Shown: positions 15,682 through 25,757, counted from the stretch's first letter. The stretch: DNA of 64,000 nucleotides from Alphaproteobacteria bacterium (GCA_028285105.1 JANQQE010000021.1:124001-188000); one strand, 5' to 3'. A program made the numbers and translations. The notes: generated by a model not told the origin, from the sequence alone.

Positions 15682-17982
15682 ATGAAAATCGCAAACCACC
15701 TCGCAATCTTGTGTTGGCTAATCCCGCTTGTCGTGACAACAGCTACAAGCCGCACCCACGCCGAAATCGCTGCCGGGCAGTGGCTCATCGATTACGGTCG
15801 GGCACACGGATATGCCGCCACCGATCCTCAACCTGCCGACGCCGAATTCATCCTCGTCTGGCTCGATGCAGCCACTGAGGTGTCACCCGATCTGTGGGAG
15901 GCATACCGCTGGCGCTACGATCTGCTCGCAAGACTCAATCGCGAAGAAGAAGCCGTCGAAAACCTGAAACGCTACTGCCAGGAGAAACCGAACGACGCGC
16001 CAGCCCTGCTCACATGGTTCAACACAGAATTTGCCCAACGACAGAAAATTGAAGATCGCATCGAGTTGTGTCGCACCTTCCTCGCGCGTCCCCAAGTACC
16101 AAGCGAAGTCGCCAGCGATATTCAACTCCAACTCGCCGCACTTCACGAAGGACAGGGTGATCGCAACTTGGCGCTGACCCAAACAAGAAAAGCCATCGAC
16201 ATCGCCCCGCACAACATGTCAGCCCACATCCTTCTCGCCGAACTGGAAGAACGAGCCACCCAAGCGGAAACGCAAGTAGACCTGCTTCTCAAATCGATCG
16301 CGATCGATCCCGTTTCGCCTCAACGGCATTGGGAATTGGCGGGTTACCTCAAACAAATGGGCATGTACGACGAAGCGCTTCAATGGCTTAAAATCGCGTC
16401 GAAAAACTGGACGCGAGCAACCGGAGGCCAACCGCCGTCACCAGGGCTAACCACCGAAATCGCCGAAATACAGCTGCAAAAGGGTGATCCAGCCACCGCC
16501 ATCTCCACCGCGCAGAACGCATTGAGCGTCGATCCAAAGTACGCACCTGCATCGTTCGTCATCATTCGAGCAGCCAAAAAATTAGGCCGTACCGAACTCG
16601 CCGACTCAGAATCGAGCAAACTCACCAATCGATTCCGCGAGTGGGAAACCAACCCGCACCGCGCCAATGCCGTCACCTGCGCCACCATCGCCGAGTACTT
16701 CTTGAACATCCAAATCGACCCGCAACGTGCAGTGCGCTACGCAGAACTAGCCGTCCAGAAAGACTCGGTCAACCCGGCGTATCGCGCGATGCTCGGTCAA
16801 AGCTACGGCGCGGCCAATCTCAACACCGAAGCGATTCAATCGTTCAATCTCCTTGCAACACTCGATGCAAGGTCAGCCGTCGCCTTCGCCAAAGCGCAGA
16901 ACGCAACCGGCAACCAAACCGCCGCCATCGAAACGCTGAAGTCCGCGGCATCGCGACCCAACGAACACCGCGACGAAATCGAGCGCGAACTTGATGCACT
17001 GAATGCGCTCGTACCACCGACACCGGACCTGACGCCGATCCGATCGCACCTCAGCGCCTTCGACAAGTTCCCCCTAACATTTGCAGCCAACCCATCCCAA
17101 TTCATCGAATTCGACGTTCAATTGAACACCAACGTGTGCGAATTCGGCGAAACGGCGTCGGCTACGCTAACCCTTAAAAACAAGGGAAATATGGACATCG
17201 TCCTCGGCACCAATCGCATGCTGAACCCGCAGGTAACCGTTTCGTTGCTGACCGATTCGCGACTCGACCCGACGCTCGAAAACTACCTGATGATCGACTT
17301 CCCGGGCGAGACAATTCTTAAGCCCGGCGAAACGCGGTCGGTCGAGCAATCGTTGGCCCAAACCGGCGGACACGTGTTCCTGACATCCCAGCCGCAACGA
17401 CGTATCGATCTAACCGCACGCTTCATCCTCGATCCGATCGCCAACGAGAACGGCAATGTCGTCTCGCGGTTACCCGGCATGAAACCCGTTGACGCAACAT
17501 TCATACGAACACCCGTCGATGCAACCGACGAAGGCCTGTCGAAACTCCGCAAACAACTCGTTGCCACCGAACCGTCCGAACGACTCGTCGCAAACGAGAC
17601 GTTCGTTGCATTGGTCATCGAACGGTTCGACTCGATGCAGCGCAAACCGCAAACCTACCACGCGGTGCCAATCGACCTCGATAAAATTTCCGACGACACC
17701 CTGGCCACCCTGCGCGACCCCAACCCATTCGTTCGCGCCCGGTCACTTGCAATCCAAACGCGGCTACCCATCCACCCCGATGCCATCCAAGCCGCGACGC
17801 CTCTCATCTCAGACCCGCATTGGCTACCCCGACTCCTCGCCGTCGAGTATTTCGCCAAAAAACAGGGGCCCGTCTTTCTCCCCGTTCTCGAACGCCTATC
17901 CGAGGATCCCCACCCGATCGTCGCAAGACTGGCTTCCCTATATCGCGAGCAAGCCAAATCACTCGGGCCAGCCCGTCGCTAA
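15682..17982 (+). CDS. Secreted TPR protein with C-terminal HEAT-like region
   Basis: A 766-residue protein with an N-terminal signal-like helix (about 8-27). From about 40 to 470 it is built of helical tetratricopeptide-type repeats (for instance AEFILVWLDAATEVSP, LALTQTRKAIDIAPHN, YDEALQWLKIASKN and AISTAQNALSVDPKYAPA). Residues 490-610 form a beta-sandwich unit (FIEFDVQLNTNVCEF to a TLTLKNKGNM segment, the look of an Ig-like domain). The C-terminal 130 residues (LATLRDPNPFVRARSLA, WLPRLLAVEYFAKK, PIVARLASLYREQ) are HEAT-like. Likely a periplasmic scaffold. It starts the + strand side after the strand switch at the phage block. Confidence 0.75.
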   Translation: MKIANHLAILCWLIPLVVTTATSRTHAEIAAGQWLIDYGRAHGYAATDPQPADAEFILVWLDAATEVSPDLWEAYRWRYDLLARLNREEEAVENLKRYCQEKPNDAPALLTWFNTEFAQRQKIEDRIELCRTFLARPQVPSEVASDIQLQLAALHEGQGDRNLALTQTRKAIDIAPHNMSAHILLAELEERATQAETQVDLLLKSIAIDPVSPQRHWELAGYLKQMGMYDEALQWLKIASKNWTRATGGQPPSPGLTTEIAEIQLQKGDPATAISTAQNALSVDPKYAPASFVIIRAAKKLGRTELADSESSKLTNRFREWETNPHRANAVTCATIAEYFLNIQIDPQRAVRYAELAVQKDSVNPAYRAMLGQSYGAANLNTEAIQSFNLLATLDARSAVAFAKAQNATGNQTAAIETLKSAASRPNEHRDEIERELDALNALVPPTPDLTPIRSHLSAFDKFPLTFAANPSQFIEFDVQLNTNVCEFGETASATLTLKNKGNMDIVLGTNRMLNPQVTVSLLTDSRLDPTLENYLMIDFPGETILKPGETRSVEQSLAQTGGHVFLTSQPQRRIDLTARFILDPIANENGNVVSRLPGMKPVDATFIRTPVDATDEGLSKLRKQLVATEPSERLVANETFVALVIERFDSMQRKPQTYHAVPIDLDKISDDTLATLRDPNPFVRARSLAIQTRLPIHPDAIQAATPLISDPHWLPRLLAVEYFAKKQGPVFLPVLERLSEDPHPIVARLASLYREQAKSLGPARR

Positions 17983-18088
17983 CCCACAATCCCCGCCCCA
18001 GCATTGCATCCGCCGCCAACTTCTGCCAAACTGCCTTTTCGACGCAAAACGAATTAAATCCGAAATCCGGATCATTTAGAGAGTTACC

Positions 18089-19006
18089 GTGGAAAACCGA
18101 GGCCACCTGCTCACCGAAACGCAGAATCCGCGATCGGCCAACATCGATCGCCTCTCAATCGCCGAAGCCTTCGACGTGATGAATGGCGAGGACGCCACCA
18201 TCGCCCATGCCATTGCCGACGCCCGCGAAGACATCTGCAATGCCGTCGAACTCGTCGTCACCGCATTCAAGAATGGAGGCCGTCTCATCTACGTCGGTGC
18301 CGGCACCAGCGGACGACTCGGCGTTCTCGACGCCTCCGAATGCCCACCGACATTTCTGTCTGACCCAAACATGGTGCAGGGTATCATCGCCGGCGGAAGC
18401 AAAGCCCTCACCCAAGCCGTCGAAGGCGCGGAAGATTACCCCGAAGACGGCGCTGCCGCCGTCGATGAAAAAAACGTCGGGCCAAATGATGTCGTTTTCG
18501 GAATCACCACAGGCGGAACCACGCCATACGTTCACGGCGCAGTCGATCGCGCCAAAGAACGCGGCGCCAAAACAATCTTCTTCGGATGCGTTACCGGCGA
18601 TCACGTTTCCGATTCAACCGACGTCTCCATTCGCGTACTCGTCGGACCGGAAGTCGTCACAGGCAGCACGCGCTTAAAAGCCGGGACAGCCACCAAGATG
18701 GTGCTGAACATGATCACAACCATCGCCATGATCCGCATTGGTAAGGTCTACGGAAACCTGATGGTCGACGTGAACACCAAAGCCAACAAGAAACTCGTCG
18801 ATCGCGGCACCCGGCAAATCCAAACCATCACCGGCTTGGATCGCGAAACCGCGCAAGCACTGCTAGAACGAAGCGACGGACACGTCAAGTGCGCCCTGGT
18901 CATGCACGCAAAGCGAATCGATCTCGACATCGCCCGCCAACTGCTGGATGAAAACGACGGCCAACTGTCGAAAATCATCGACACCAACCCGGATCAAAGT
19001 AATTGA
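18089..19006 (+). CDS. murQ: N-acetylmuramic acid 6-phosphate etherase
   Basis: A 305-residue SIS-domain enzyme that removes the D-lactyl ether of MurNAc 6-phosphate to give GlcNAc 6-phosphate in wall-sugar recycling. The GAGTSGRLGVLDASECPP motif at about 70-90 is the MurQ signature, followed by the sugar-phosphate-binding MVQGIIAGG and later GTATKMVLNMITT. Length and motifs match. It starts with GTG at 18089; its TGA at 19004 overlaps the start of the symporter gene. It thus opens a three-gene operon with a symporter and a hydrolase. Confidence 0.94.
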   Translation: MENRGHLLTETQNPRSANIDRLSIAEAFDVMNGEDATIAHAIADAREDICNAVELVVTAFKNGGRLIYVGAGTSGRLGVLDASECPPTFLSDPNMVQGIIAGGSKALTQAVEGAEDYPEDGAAAVDEKNVGPNDVVFGITTGGTTPYVHGAVDRAKERGAKTIFFGCVTGDHVSDSTDVSIRVLVGPEVVTGSTRLKAGTATKMVLNMITTIAMIRIGKVYGNLMVDVNTKANKKLVDRGTRQIQTITGLDRETAQALLERSDGHVKCALVMHAKRIDLDIARQLLDENDGQLSKIIDTNPDQSN

Positions 19007-20889
19007 CCGAAGGACTCCTTGCATCAATGGGCAGTAACTTTTCCGCTTGGGATTGGGGCGTGGTCATCGCCTACTTCGCGGTGACGACCTATATCGGACA
19101 CGCCCTCGCCGGCAAGCAAGCCACCATCCGCGACTTCTTTCTCGGCGGACGAAAGCTCCCTTGGTATGCCGTCAGCGGATCGATCATTGCCACCGAAATC
19201 AGCGCTGTAACATTCATCTGCGTCCCGTTCGTCGTCTTCAATTCTGGCGGAAACTTCACCTATTTACAGCTCGGGGTCTTTGGAACGGTCATCGCTCGAT
19301 TCATTGTTGGCTACGTCCTGGTACCGGCTTACTACCGCAAGGAAATTTACAGCCCCTACGACTACATGGGCAACCAGCTTGGCAACGTAGCCCGATCTGC
19401 AAGCACGGTGCTGTTCAGCATCGGCGGCGTTCTTGCCCAATCGGCACGCGTCTACCTGACCGCACTCATCCTCAACATCGTCCTCAAAAACGAACTCGAA
19501 TGGTTGGCCAACACCACGCATATATCGTCATTGGCATGGTCGGTTATTTTCATCGGACTCGTCTCAGTCACGTGGACCCTCATGGGCGGCATCTCAACGG
19601 TGATCTGGACCGACCTGATGCTGTTCCTCGTATTTGTTGTGGGCGCGATCTTCGCGTTCTTTACGATATGCACGAAGATCGACGGCGGATTCGACAAGGT
19701 CATCGAAGTCGGGAAAGCCGCCAACAAATTTCAATTCTGGGATTTCAGAACCGACTGGACCGTCAACTACACACTGCTCACTGGAGTCATTGCCAGCACC
19801 TGGGGCGGGCTGGGTGTCTACGGCACCGATCAAATGATCGCCCAACGCATGTTTTGCTGTAAATCGGAACGCGCCGCGCGTTGGGCCATCATCAGCAGTT
19901 CCCTAAGTCAACTGGTCACCTTCACCGTGCTGATGGTCGGCGTCGGTCTGTTCGCCTACTACCAAGCCCACCCGCTCGAAGGCGATTCGCTCGAACTTTA
20001 CAACTCCGAACCCAACCGCATCTTTGCGATCTTCATCGTTGACCACATGCCCGTCGGAATCAAGGGCCTGATCATCGCAGGTGTATTCGCCGCCGCCATC
20101 AGCAGCCTCGACTCCATCATGGCCGCTCTGAGCCAAACCTTTATGTCGGCATTTTATTTGCCAATACGCAAACGCAAACTGGAGTTGCTGCAAGCCGCCG
20201 CCCCAGGAGAATTCGATCAAGACGTAGAAGACGCTCGCACCGTCAAAGTATCAAGAATGTTCATCCTGATTTCCGGTGTGCTACTCTGTTTCATGACCTT
20301 CGTGATCGACTATGTTAACGATCATTACGAAAACATCCTCGACTTGGCCCTCGCATTGGCAAGTTACGCAGCCGGTGGACTCTTCGCGGGCTTCGCCCTC
20401 GCATTCCTCCCGCTGAAAATAGACGGTCGCGGATTCGCGTGGTCATCCGTTCTCAGCGTACTCACCGTCTTTGCGATTGTTTGGCATTACCCAACGGCTC
20501 AAAAAGCGTGCTACGCCGCTGCTTGCATAATACTGGCTGTCTGGGTTATCAAGTTGGCGATGACCAAACGCGGTCCCGATTCCCTCAAACCAGTGCTGCC
20601 ATTCGCAGTGCAAACAATCATCTTGATCGTAGGATTAGCAATGATGGTCTCCATTTGCCTCTTTGGCCATTTCGGAGCCAGTCTGAACAATGGTGAAGAA
20701 ATAATTGCCGTTCTCGGTAATTCTCCTTTCCCACACTACGAATACCTAAACGCTCTCAACTCAGAATTGCAAAATGCAAAAGTGAGATACTCGGTACTCG
20801 CTTGGCCGTGGTACTCACCCATCGGAAGCATCGTCGCGTTTGTCTGGGGATACCTGCTCGCCAATCGAAAAACCGATACGACTCATTGA
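19003..20889 (+). CDS. Sodium:solute symporter (SSS family), putative MurNAc/sugar uptake
   Basis: About 620-628 residues with 13-15 predicted membrane helices. The N-terminal FFLGGRKLPWYAVSGS and IIATEISAVTF are the SSS family motifs, and the SFLSSDIAALSQTF-like region near 370 (AAISSLDSIMAALSQTF) fits sodium-coupled sugar symporters such as SGLT and NanT. A TTG at 19003 overlaps the murQ stop; an ATG at 19027 is the alternative start. Its overlap with murQ suggests that the substrate is a wall amino sugar; in Bacteroidetes an SSS transporter also sits with murQ. No MurNAc kinase gene is nearby, so phosphorylation must occur elsewhere or another substrate is used. Confidence 0.9.
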   Translation: MTEGLLASMGSNFSAWDWGVVIAYFAVTTYIGHALAGKQATIRDFFLGGRKLPWYAVSGSIIATEISAVTFICVPFVVFNSGGNFTYLQLGVFGTVIARFIVGYVLVPAYYRKEIYSPYDYMGNQLGNVARSASTVLFSIGGVLAQSARVYLTALILNIVLKNELEWLANTTHISSLAWSVIFIGLVSVTWTLMGGISTVIWTDLMLFLVFVVGAIFAFFTICTKIDGGFDKVIEVGKAANKFQFWDFRTDWTVNYTLLTGVIASTWGGLGVYGTDQMIAQRMFCCKSERAARWAIISSSLSQLVTFTVLMVGVGLFAYYQAHPLEGDSLELYNSEPNRIFAIFIVDHMPVGIKGLIIAGVFAAAISSLDSIMAALSQTFMSAFYLPIRKRKLELLQAAAPGEFDQDVEDARTVKVSRMFILISGVLLCFMTFVIDYVNDHYENILDLALALASYAAGGLFAGFALAFLPLKIDGRGFAWSSVLSVLTVFAIVWHYPTAQKACYAAACIILAVWVIKLAMTKRGPDSLKPVLPFAVQTIILIVGLAMMVSICLFGHFGASLNNGEEIIAVLGNSPFPHYEYLNALNSELQNAKVRYSVLAWPWYSPIGSIVAFVWGYLLANRKTDTTH

Positions 20890-20963
20890 TGACTCACGTA
20901 GTGAATAACCAATAGCCTAATCAACAAAACGGATCACTCAACCCAAACTCAGAAGAACAAGCC

Positions 20964-22235
20964 ATGACCCACAAACAAACGAGCAAAACCCATCGGATCG
21001 CACTGGTACTGGTTGCAGCCCTCACGCTGACAATGACCAGTGGATGCACTTGGTTCAAGAAAGACGTAGCCCACAAGAAAGATATAACCCAGCAGAACCC
21101 CTCGATGAAGGAACCGGTGCGCGCCATCTGGGTCACCCGCTACGACTACAAGACCGCCGACGACGTGCGCACCATCATCGACAACTGCGCCCGCGGCGGA
21201 TTCAACACCGTCCTCTTCCAAGTGCGTGGCAACGGAACGGTCTCATACCCATCCAAGCTCGAACCATGGGATGAACGGTTCAACTACGAACACCCCGGCT
21301 ACGACCCGCTGGCCCTTGCCATCAAGGAAGCCCACAACCGCGGCATGATGCTTCAAGCCTGGGTCAACGTCATGCCCGCATGGAAGGGCCCTGACAAACC
21401 CGGCATCCAAAATCAGCTCTACTACAAACACCCCGAGTGGTTCTGGTACGACCGAACGGGCACACGTCAACCGCTGAACCACAGTGTCGGCGGCAAGTCG
21501 CGCGGCTGGTATGTCAGCCTCAACCCGTGCCTACCCGAAGTGCGCGAATACCTCGTCGCCGTGTTCCACGACCTCGTCGCCCGTTACAACATCGACGGGT
21601 TGCACATGGACTACATTCGATTCCCGAATGAGCGCGTCGTCCCCGGCGAGAAGATTCCCGACTATCCGCGCGACGCCCGTACGCTAGAACTCTATCGCAA
21701 AAGCACCGGCCTATCGCCAGATCAAAACCCTGAGTCCTGGAACCAGTGGCGCACCAATCAGGTCAACCAACTCGTCGCCGATGTCTATCGCATGGTGCAA
21801 GACACGCGCCCCAATGCCGTCCTAAGCGCAGCGGTGGGCTCCGTTCCGAAGCGCGGCCTTACCCATCATCAAGATGGCCTCCGCTGGATGGCCGACGGCA
21901 TCATCGACCAGGTCTACCTGATGAACTACACCGACAGCGTTCCAAAATTCGCCCAGCGATTTGCGCCATGGATGAACAGCGAAAGCGACGCTGCCGTCGT
22001 ACCGGGACTGGGCATTCGCCAGAAACTCGAAGTCAACCACGGTGCCGACATCGCGGTCGCCCAGATCGACGTGGCCGTCAATTCCGTCGATCACTTTGCG
22101 GTGTTCGCATACTCGGCACTGTTCGATTCAAACAACCGAGTGCTGACCTCGCAATCGGACAAAGAACATCAGAAGCGCCTCATCCGGCAGGAAAAAATCA
22201 TCCCCAAGATTCGATCAGTCGCTCAAAAGCGCTGA
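20964..22235 (+). CDS. GHL10-type (DUF187) glycosidase-like lipoprotein
   Basis: A 423-residue protein with a lipoprotein signal ending in MTSGC (Cys about 28). From residue 50 it has the TIM-barrel pattern of GHL10/DUF187 proteins: EPVRAIWVTRYDY, GFNTVLFQVRG, YDPLALAIKEAHNRGMMLQAWVN, VREYLVAVFHDLVARYNIDGLHMDYIRFP and YLMNYTD. Glu/Asp residues are placed as in glycoside hydrolases of this group, which act on polysaccharides, in some cases of the wall. It follows the symporter by 74 bases and is the last gene before a strong terminator, so it likely supplies sugars or fragments to the transporter. Confidence 0.85.
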   Translation: MTHKQTSKTHRIALVLVAALTLTMTSGCTWFKKDVAHKKDITQQNPSMKEPVRAIWVTRYDYKTADDVRTIIDNCARGGFNTVLFQVRGNGTVSYPSKLEPWDERFNYEHPGYDPLALAIKEAHNRGMMLQAWVNVMPAWKGPDKPGIQNQLYYKHPEWFWYDRTGTRQPLNHSVGGKSRGWYVSLNPCLPEVREYLVAVFHDLVARYNIDGLHMDYIRFPNERVVPGEKIPDYPRDARTLELYRKSTGLSPDQNPESWNQWRTNQVNQLVADVYRMVQDTRPNAVLSAAVGSVPKRGLTHHQDGLRWMADGIIDQVYLMNYTDSVPKFAQRFAPWMNSESDAAVVPGLGIRQKLEVNHGADIAVAQIDVAVNSVDHFAVFAYSALFDSNNRVLTSQSDKEHQKRLIRQEKIIPKIRSVAQKR

Positions 22236-22252
22236 GTTCCAAGCGTCCAATC

Positions 22253-22291
22253 AAGACAATCGCCGACCGCGCAACCGTCGGTGATTGTCTT
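22253..22291 (+). terminator. Hairpin terminator of the murQ operon
   Basis: AAGACAATC pairs with GATTGTCTT and inner CCGAC pairs with GTCGG, with a G.U pair between (positions 262 and 282 of 22 kb), giving a 15-pair stem around a 9-base loop. It begins 17 bases after the stop of the hydrolase gene. The base of the stem is pyrimidine-rich but there is no long T-run, so termination may be Rho-aided or imperfect. Confidence 0.65.
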
Positions 22292-22490
22292 CTTGGAGGC
22301 CCACCCGATTCGGGTGCAATCTGGAATCCTGCATGCCAGCATCCAAGGCCCAAGACCCCGAATCCGGGCCACTTTCCCGTTTGTGTCTCGCCGTCTACTA
22401 TCCGACATACAATAAGGCTGAGAATCGGCGAGAATCCGATTCGACCGGACGGTTGGGGTCGCGTAATCTTGCCCCGGGAGAATCGTTTTG

Positions 22491-24050
22491 ATGCGGAAAA
22501 CTTGTCGCCACTTTTTCAGCACCTTCCTTGCTGCCTTTGGCTTTTGCATGCTTGTCGGCTGCGACACCGCAATCGACCCGAAAAGTAATTCCGATTCGCG
22601 CATCGCACCAATCACCGTTCACCTTCAGCCAACTGCCAAACTTGAACGCCCTCATGTAGGGAACATCCGTGCTTATCGGCCCACATGCCTGATCCGGTTG
22701 CGAACCGAAGAAGGACAACGGTTCCCCGAAGCCGAATCGCCCAGCGCCATTTTGTTTGAACTCGACATCACCACTTCGCAATTCGACCACCTCCGAGCCA
22801 AACTAACCGATAGCAGCGACAAGACTTCCAGCCCATTAATCGAATTGAACGAATCGCCCACCGGTGATTTAAGCGAAAGTTGCGACGACACCGACCTGTC
22901 TGCAGAAGCCACCAGCCTGCTTGCCGACAACAACAGCGTCTTCTGGATCGATCCGAGTACTTCCGTATCAAGCCCCAACAAACGTTCAGCCGTTGTCGCC
23001 GTCCCGGCAGCACTGCTCTCGGCGTCAACCTCTTTTGAATTCTTCGCAGACGAAACCTCCACCGGTGATTCGCTCGGCGGCGACCGCATCGAACTGGTGC
23101 AGGACTTTTTCTACTTGACGGTTCTCGGCGATTCGGTGATGTGGGGTAATGGCCTCCTCGAAGGCGATAAGATTTCCACCCTTGTCGCCAACGAGATCGA
23201 GTCCGCCACCCATCGCAAGGTCATCCGCACCGTGTACGCCATCTCCGGCGCGACGCTGTCCCGTACACCCATCGACGAAGAATGCACCCATCAATGCGGT
23301 GGCGAAGTACCGACTGCCTTTCGCTCGGTGAACCTTCAAATTGATACCGCCGTTCAACTGGAAGACTCCGACCTCATCCTGATGGACGGCTGCATCAACG
23401 ATGTGGACCTCGGCATCATCCTGAACACCGAAACCACACCCGAAGAAATCGTCGAATCGACCGAGTTCTTCTGCAACGACGTAATGCGGGCAACGCTCAA
23501 CCGCCTCGATCGCTCCGCGCCTAACGTTCCGGTCGTCGTCACCGGATACTTCCCGTTCGTCAGTTCAAACTCGGATTTCTCAAGCTTGTTGCAATGGGCG
23601 CAAACGCAAGGCTTCGACGTGGACAACGTAGACCTTCTTGCCAACATCACAGCCTCCTTCACCAACCATTCGGAACTGTTCTACGAAACGTCAACCATCG
23701 CGCTTCAATCGGCAATCGCAGAGGCCACCGAACAGCGCACCAGCCAGGGCGAAATCATTCTTGTCGATCCCGGGTTCGGACCGGAACATGCTGTCTTCAC
23801 CGAAGACTCGTGGGTGTGGGATTTGAAACTGGATCGTGAACTCGCCCGCCGCCTCGGCCTCGACATCGGCTTGGTACCTGCCGACCCGATCCTCGAATTC
23901 CGCTCCAAAGCCTGCTTCGAACCCAACTCACCGCATGACCCATTCACCTGCTTGTTCGCATCGGTAGGCCATCCCAACGTCAAAGGCGCAAAAGCCTACG
24001 CCGAAGCCATCATCAAGGCATTAAGAGAAACGGGTTTCTTGCCTGAGTGA
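22491..24050 (+). CDS. SGNH/GDSL-type hydrolase lipoprotein
   Basis: A 519-residue lipoprotein: signal helix ending in MLVGC (Cys 24), ATG at 22491 chosen rather than the TTG just before it. Residues 30-200 form a beta domain with many Ser and Thr. The SGNH hydrolase follows at about 210-515: YLTVLGDSVMWGNGL (GDS), then LMDGCINDVD (block III Asn), and a final SVGHPNVKGAKAYAEAI (catalytic His). Such enzymes remove acetyl or acyl groups from carbohydrates. The active-site blocks appear complete. It is independent of the murQ operon. Confidence 0.87.
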   Translation: MRKTCRHFFSTFLAAFGFCMLVGCDTAIDPKSNSDSRIAPITVHLQPTAKLERPHVGNIRAYRPTCLIRLRTEEGQRFPEAESPSAILFELDITTSQFDHLRAKLTDSSDKTSSPLIELNESPTGDLSESCDDTDLSAEATSLLADNNSVFWIDPSTSVSSPNKRSAVVAVPAALLSASTSFEFFADETSTGDSLGGDRIELVQDFFYLTVLGDSVMWGNGLLEGDKISTLVANEIESATHRKVIRTVYAISGATLSRTPIDEECTHQCGGEVPTAFRSVNLQIDTAVQLEDSDLILMDGCINDVDLGIILNTETTPEEIVESTEFFCNDVMRATLNRLDRSAPNVPVVVTGYFPFVSSNSDFSSLLQWAQTQGFDVDNVDLLANITASFTNHSELFYETSTIALQSAIAEATEQRTSQGEIILVDPGFGPEHAVFTEDSWVWDLKLDRELARRLGLDIGLVPADPILEFRSKACFEPNSPHDPFTCLFASVGHPNVKGAKAYAEAIIKALRETGFLPE

Positions 24051-24084
24051 ATCAAGTGTTGTTCCTACGGCAATGTGATTGCGG

Positions 24085-24882
24085 CTATTCGAATTCCAGC
24101 GTCAGTGATTCGATCACAACGGTAACGTCAACCTCGCCACCAAGATTCGGAATTCCATTCACCGACGTCAAGCTGCCTGTTAGTGACATCGAAAGGATGT
24201 ATTCTCGACCCACCTGAAAACCGATGTTATCGAGAACAAACGTCGTCCGATCGACGCCGCGAAAGAATCGCTCATTGGGCAATAAATCCGTACATGCAGT
24301 CGTGATCGAGCAATACTCCAGAACTGAAGAGCCCAAATCCTGCCCGAGTAGGTCCGGCGATACGTCGGAAATCTGCCCGAGGTCCATCGTTATTTGCGTG
24401 AGGTAGTTGTCTGCCAACTCGCCGTGTTGATCGGCTTCGATGCGTACTTCCGCGCGAATCGCCCCCGTCGCAAACGCCAAGCCAAGATCACCCGGTACAA
24501 TTGCAAACCGCGCTACCAACCCGCAGTCAGCCACCGACACCGTACTGTTGCTGTTCTTCGGTGCACGCATGGTAATGAAGATAAGCGGCTGACTATCCGT
24601 TTCCGATGAAACAGCGCCAGCCGACACAGTTCCTTGTCCTGTCGTGACGTTGAAGGTCTGCGACTCGCAAGCATCGATGTTCAGGGCCAAAGGACCGTTG
24701 CGCCCGATGTCTACATCGAACGGAAACACCTCGTCGGAAAGATTACCGCCATTGTTGTTCGCGTTGTTATTGTTGTTGTTTTGCGGTGCCGGCGTCTGAC
24801 AACCGGCATGTCCAATGAAGATGCAGTAGGCAAGGGTCGCGACGGTCGAAGATCTTTCCAAAAATGAAGCTCGGTTTTTCAT
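24085..24882 (-). CDS. Lipoprotein with a poly-Asn linker
   Basis: A 265-residue protein from the ATG at 24882, which has GGAGG 7 bases upstream. A lipoprotein signal ends in HAGC (about 28), followed by a spacer of about twelve Asn. The rest is beta-rich (FPFDVDIGRNGPLALNIDAC, ITMRAPKNSNSTVSVADCGL, FVLDNIGFQVGREYILSMSLTG) with four Cys that may form disulfides. The poly-Asn spacer lifts the folded part from the membrane. Family unknown. It converges with the SGNH gene across a 34-base gap. Confidence 0.7.
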   Translation of the reverse strand: MKNRASFLERSSTVATLAYCIFIGHAGCQTPAPQNNNNNNANNNGGNLSDEVFPFDVDIGRNGPLALNIDACESQTFNVTTGQGTVSAGAVSSETDSQPLIFITMRAPKNSNSTVSVADCGLVARFAIVPGDLGLAFATGAIRAEVRIEADQHGELADNYLTQITMDLGQISDVSPDLLGQDLGSSVLEYCSITTACTDLLPNERFFRGVDRTTFVLDNIGFQVGREYILSMSLTGSLTSVNGIPNLGGEVDVTVVIESLTLEFE

Positions 24883-25154
24883 GACAGTCCTCCACGCCAA
24901 CCAGAGAATCAAGTCATTTGAACGTCGTGCGAATGAAATCGAGGGGCAAACATGATACGAATTTCCGTTTCATCCGTAAACCAAGTTCTGAAAAGCGCCA
25001 TGCAAGCTGCGCCAGTGCCCCTTTATTGAGCGAAGCATTAAGATGAGAGGACTGGCAAGCGCCCAATCAACTCACAACGCTTGGCTCCCGTTTTGAAGAA
25101 CGCCCCCATCAAAGTATCATCAAGAAATCGTCAACCGAACCCCAGGAGCCAACA

Positions 25155-25661
25155 ATGAGCATCGCTGACTCAATCCTCCCCGAATTCGAACAAGAAATGG
25201 CCGGAACGCGAAGAGTCCTCGAACGCGTACCCGACGACAATCTCGATTGGAAAGTCCACGAAAAATCCAACACCATCGGATGGGTAGCGGGCCACCTAGC
25301 CGAAATCCCCGGCTGGGTCGAAAGCACGCTCAAGAAGGATGAATGGGACATCCACCCCAAAGGCGGCGAACCCCACCGCACCACCCCGCGAAACAGTCGT
25401 CAGGAAATCCTCGAAGAATTCGACAAGAACGTAGCCACCGCCAAAAAACTAATCGCCGCCGCCCCCGACGAAGAGTTCGCAAAAAGCTGGAAGCTACTCG
25501 CCCAAGGCGAAACACTAATCCAACTCCCAAAACTAGCCGTCATAAGAACATGGGTACTAAACCACTCGATCCACCACCGCGGCCACCTGTGCGTCTACTA
25601 CCGCCTGAACGAAATCCCAGTCCCAGCCCTCTACGGCCCGTCGGCTGACGAGCAGCAGTAA
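25155..25661 (+). CDS. DinB-family protein
   Basis: A 168-residue four-helix-bundle protein. The N-terminal helix has EFEQEMAGTRRVLERVPDD and the metal-binding His are in GHLAEIP and the closing NHSIHHRGHL motif, the pattern of DinB/YfiT-like metalloenzymes. Family members act as thiol-dependent transferases or detoxification enzymes; the cofactor thiol of this host is unknown. AGGAG lies just before the ATG at 25155. The C-terminal YGPSADEQQ is normal for the family. Stop is followed at 22 bases by a palindromic repeat. Confidence 0.88.
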   Translation: MSIADSILPEFEQEMAGTRRVLERVPDDNLDWKVHEKSNTIGWVAGHLAEIPGWVESTLKKDEWDIHPKGGEPHRTTPRNSRQEILEEFDKNVATAKKLIAAAPDEEFAKSWKLLAQGETLIQLPKLAVIRTWVLNHSIHHRGHLCVYYRLNEIPVPALYGPSADEQQ

Positions 25662-25682
25662 CAAGCAGTCGCAGAGCAAAGC

Positions 25683-25742
25683 GTAGATCGGGTCATCGAC
25701 CCGGCACCGGATTGGTAGGGTTCGTCGGGTCGATAACCCAAC
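25683..25742. repeat. Inverted pair of family A palindromic repeats
   Basis: At 25683-25705 a diverged copy of the family A repeat reads GTAGATCGGGTC, then ATC and GACCCGGC. A second copy lies inverted at about 25724-25742 (GTCGGGTCGATAACCC). Together they form the head-to-head arrangement typical of bacterial interspersed mosaic elements. It lies between the DinB gene and the converging small gene at 25758. Confidence 0.75.
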
Positions 25743-25757
25743 CAGCGCGACTGGACA

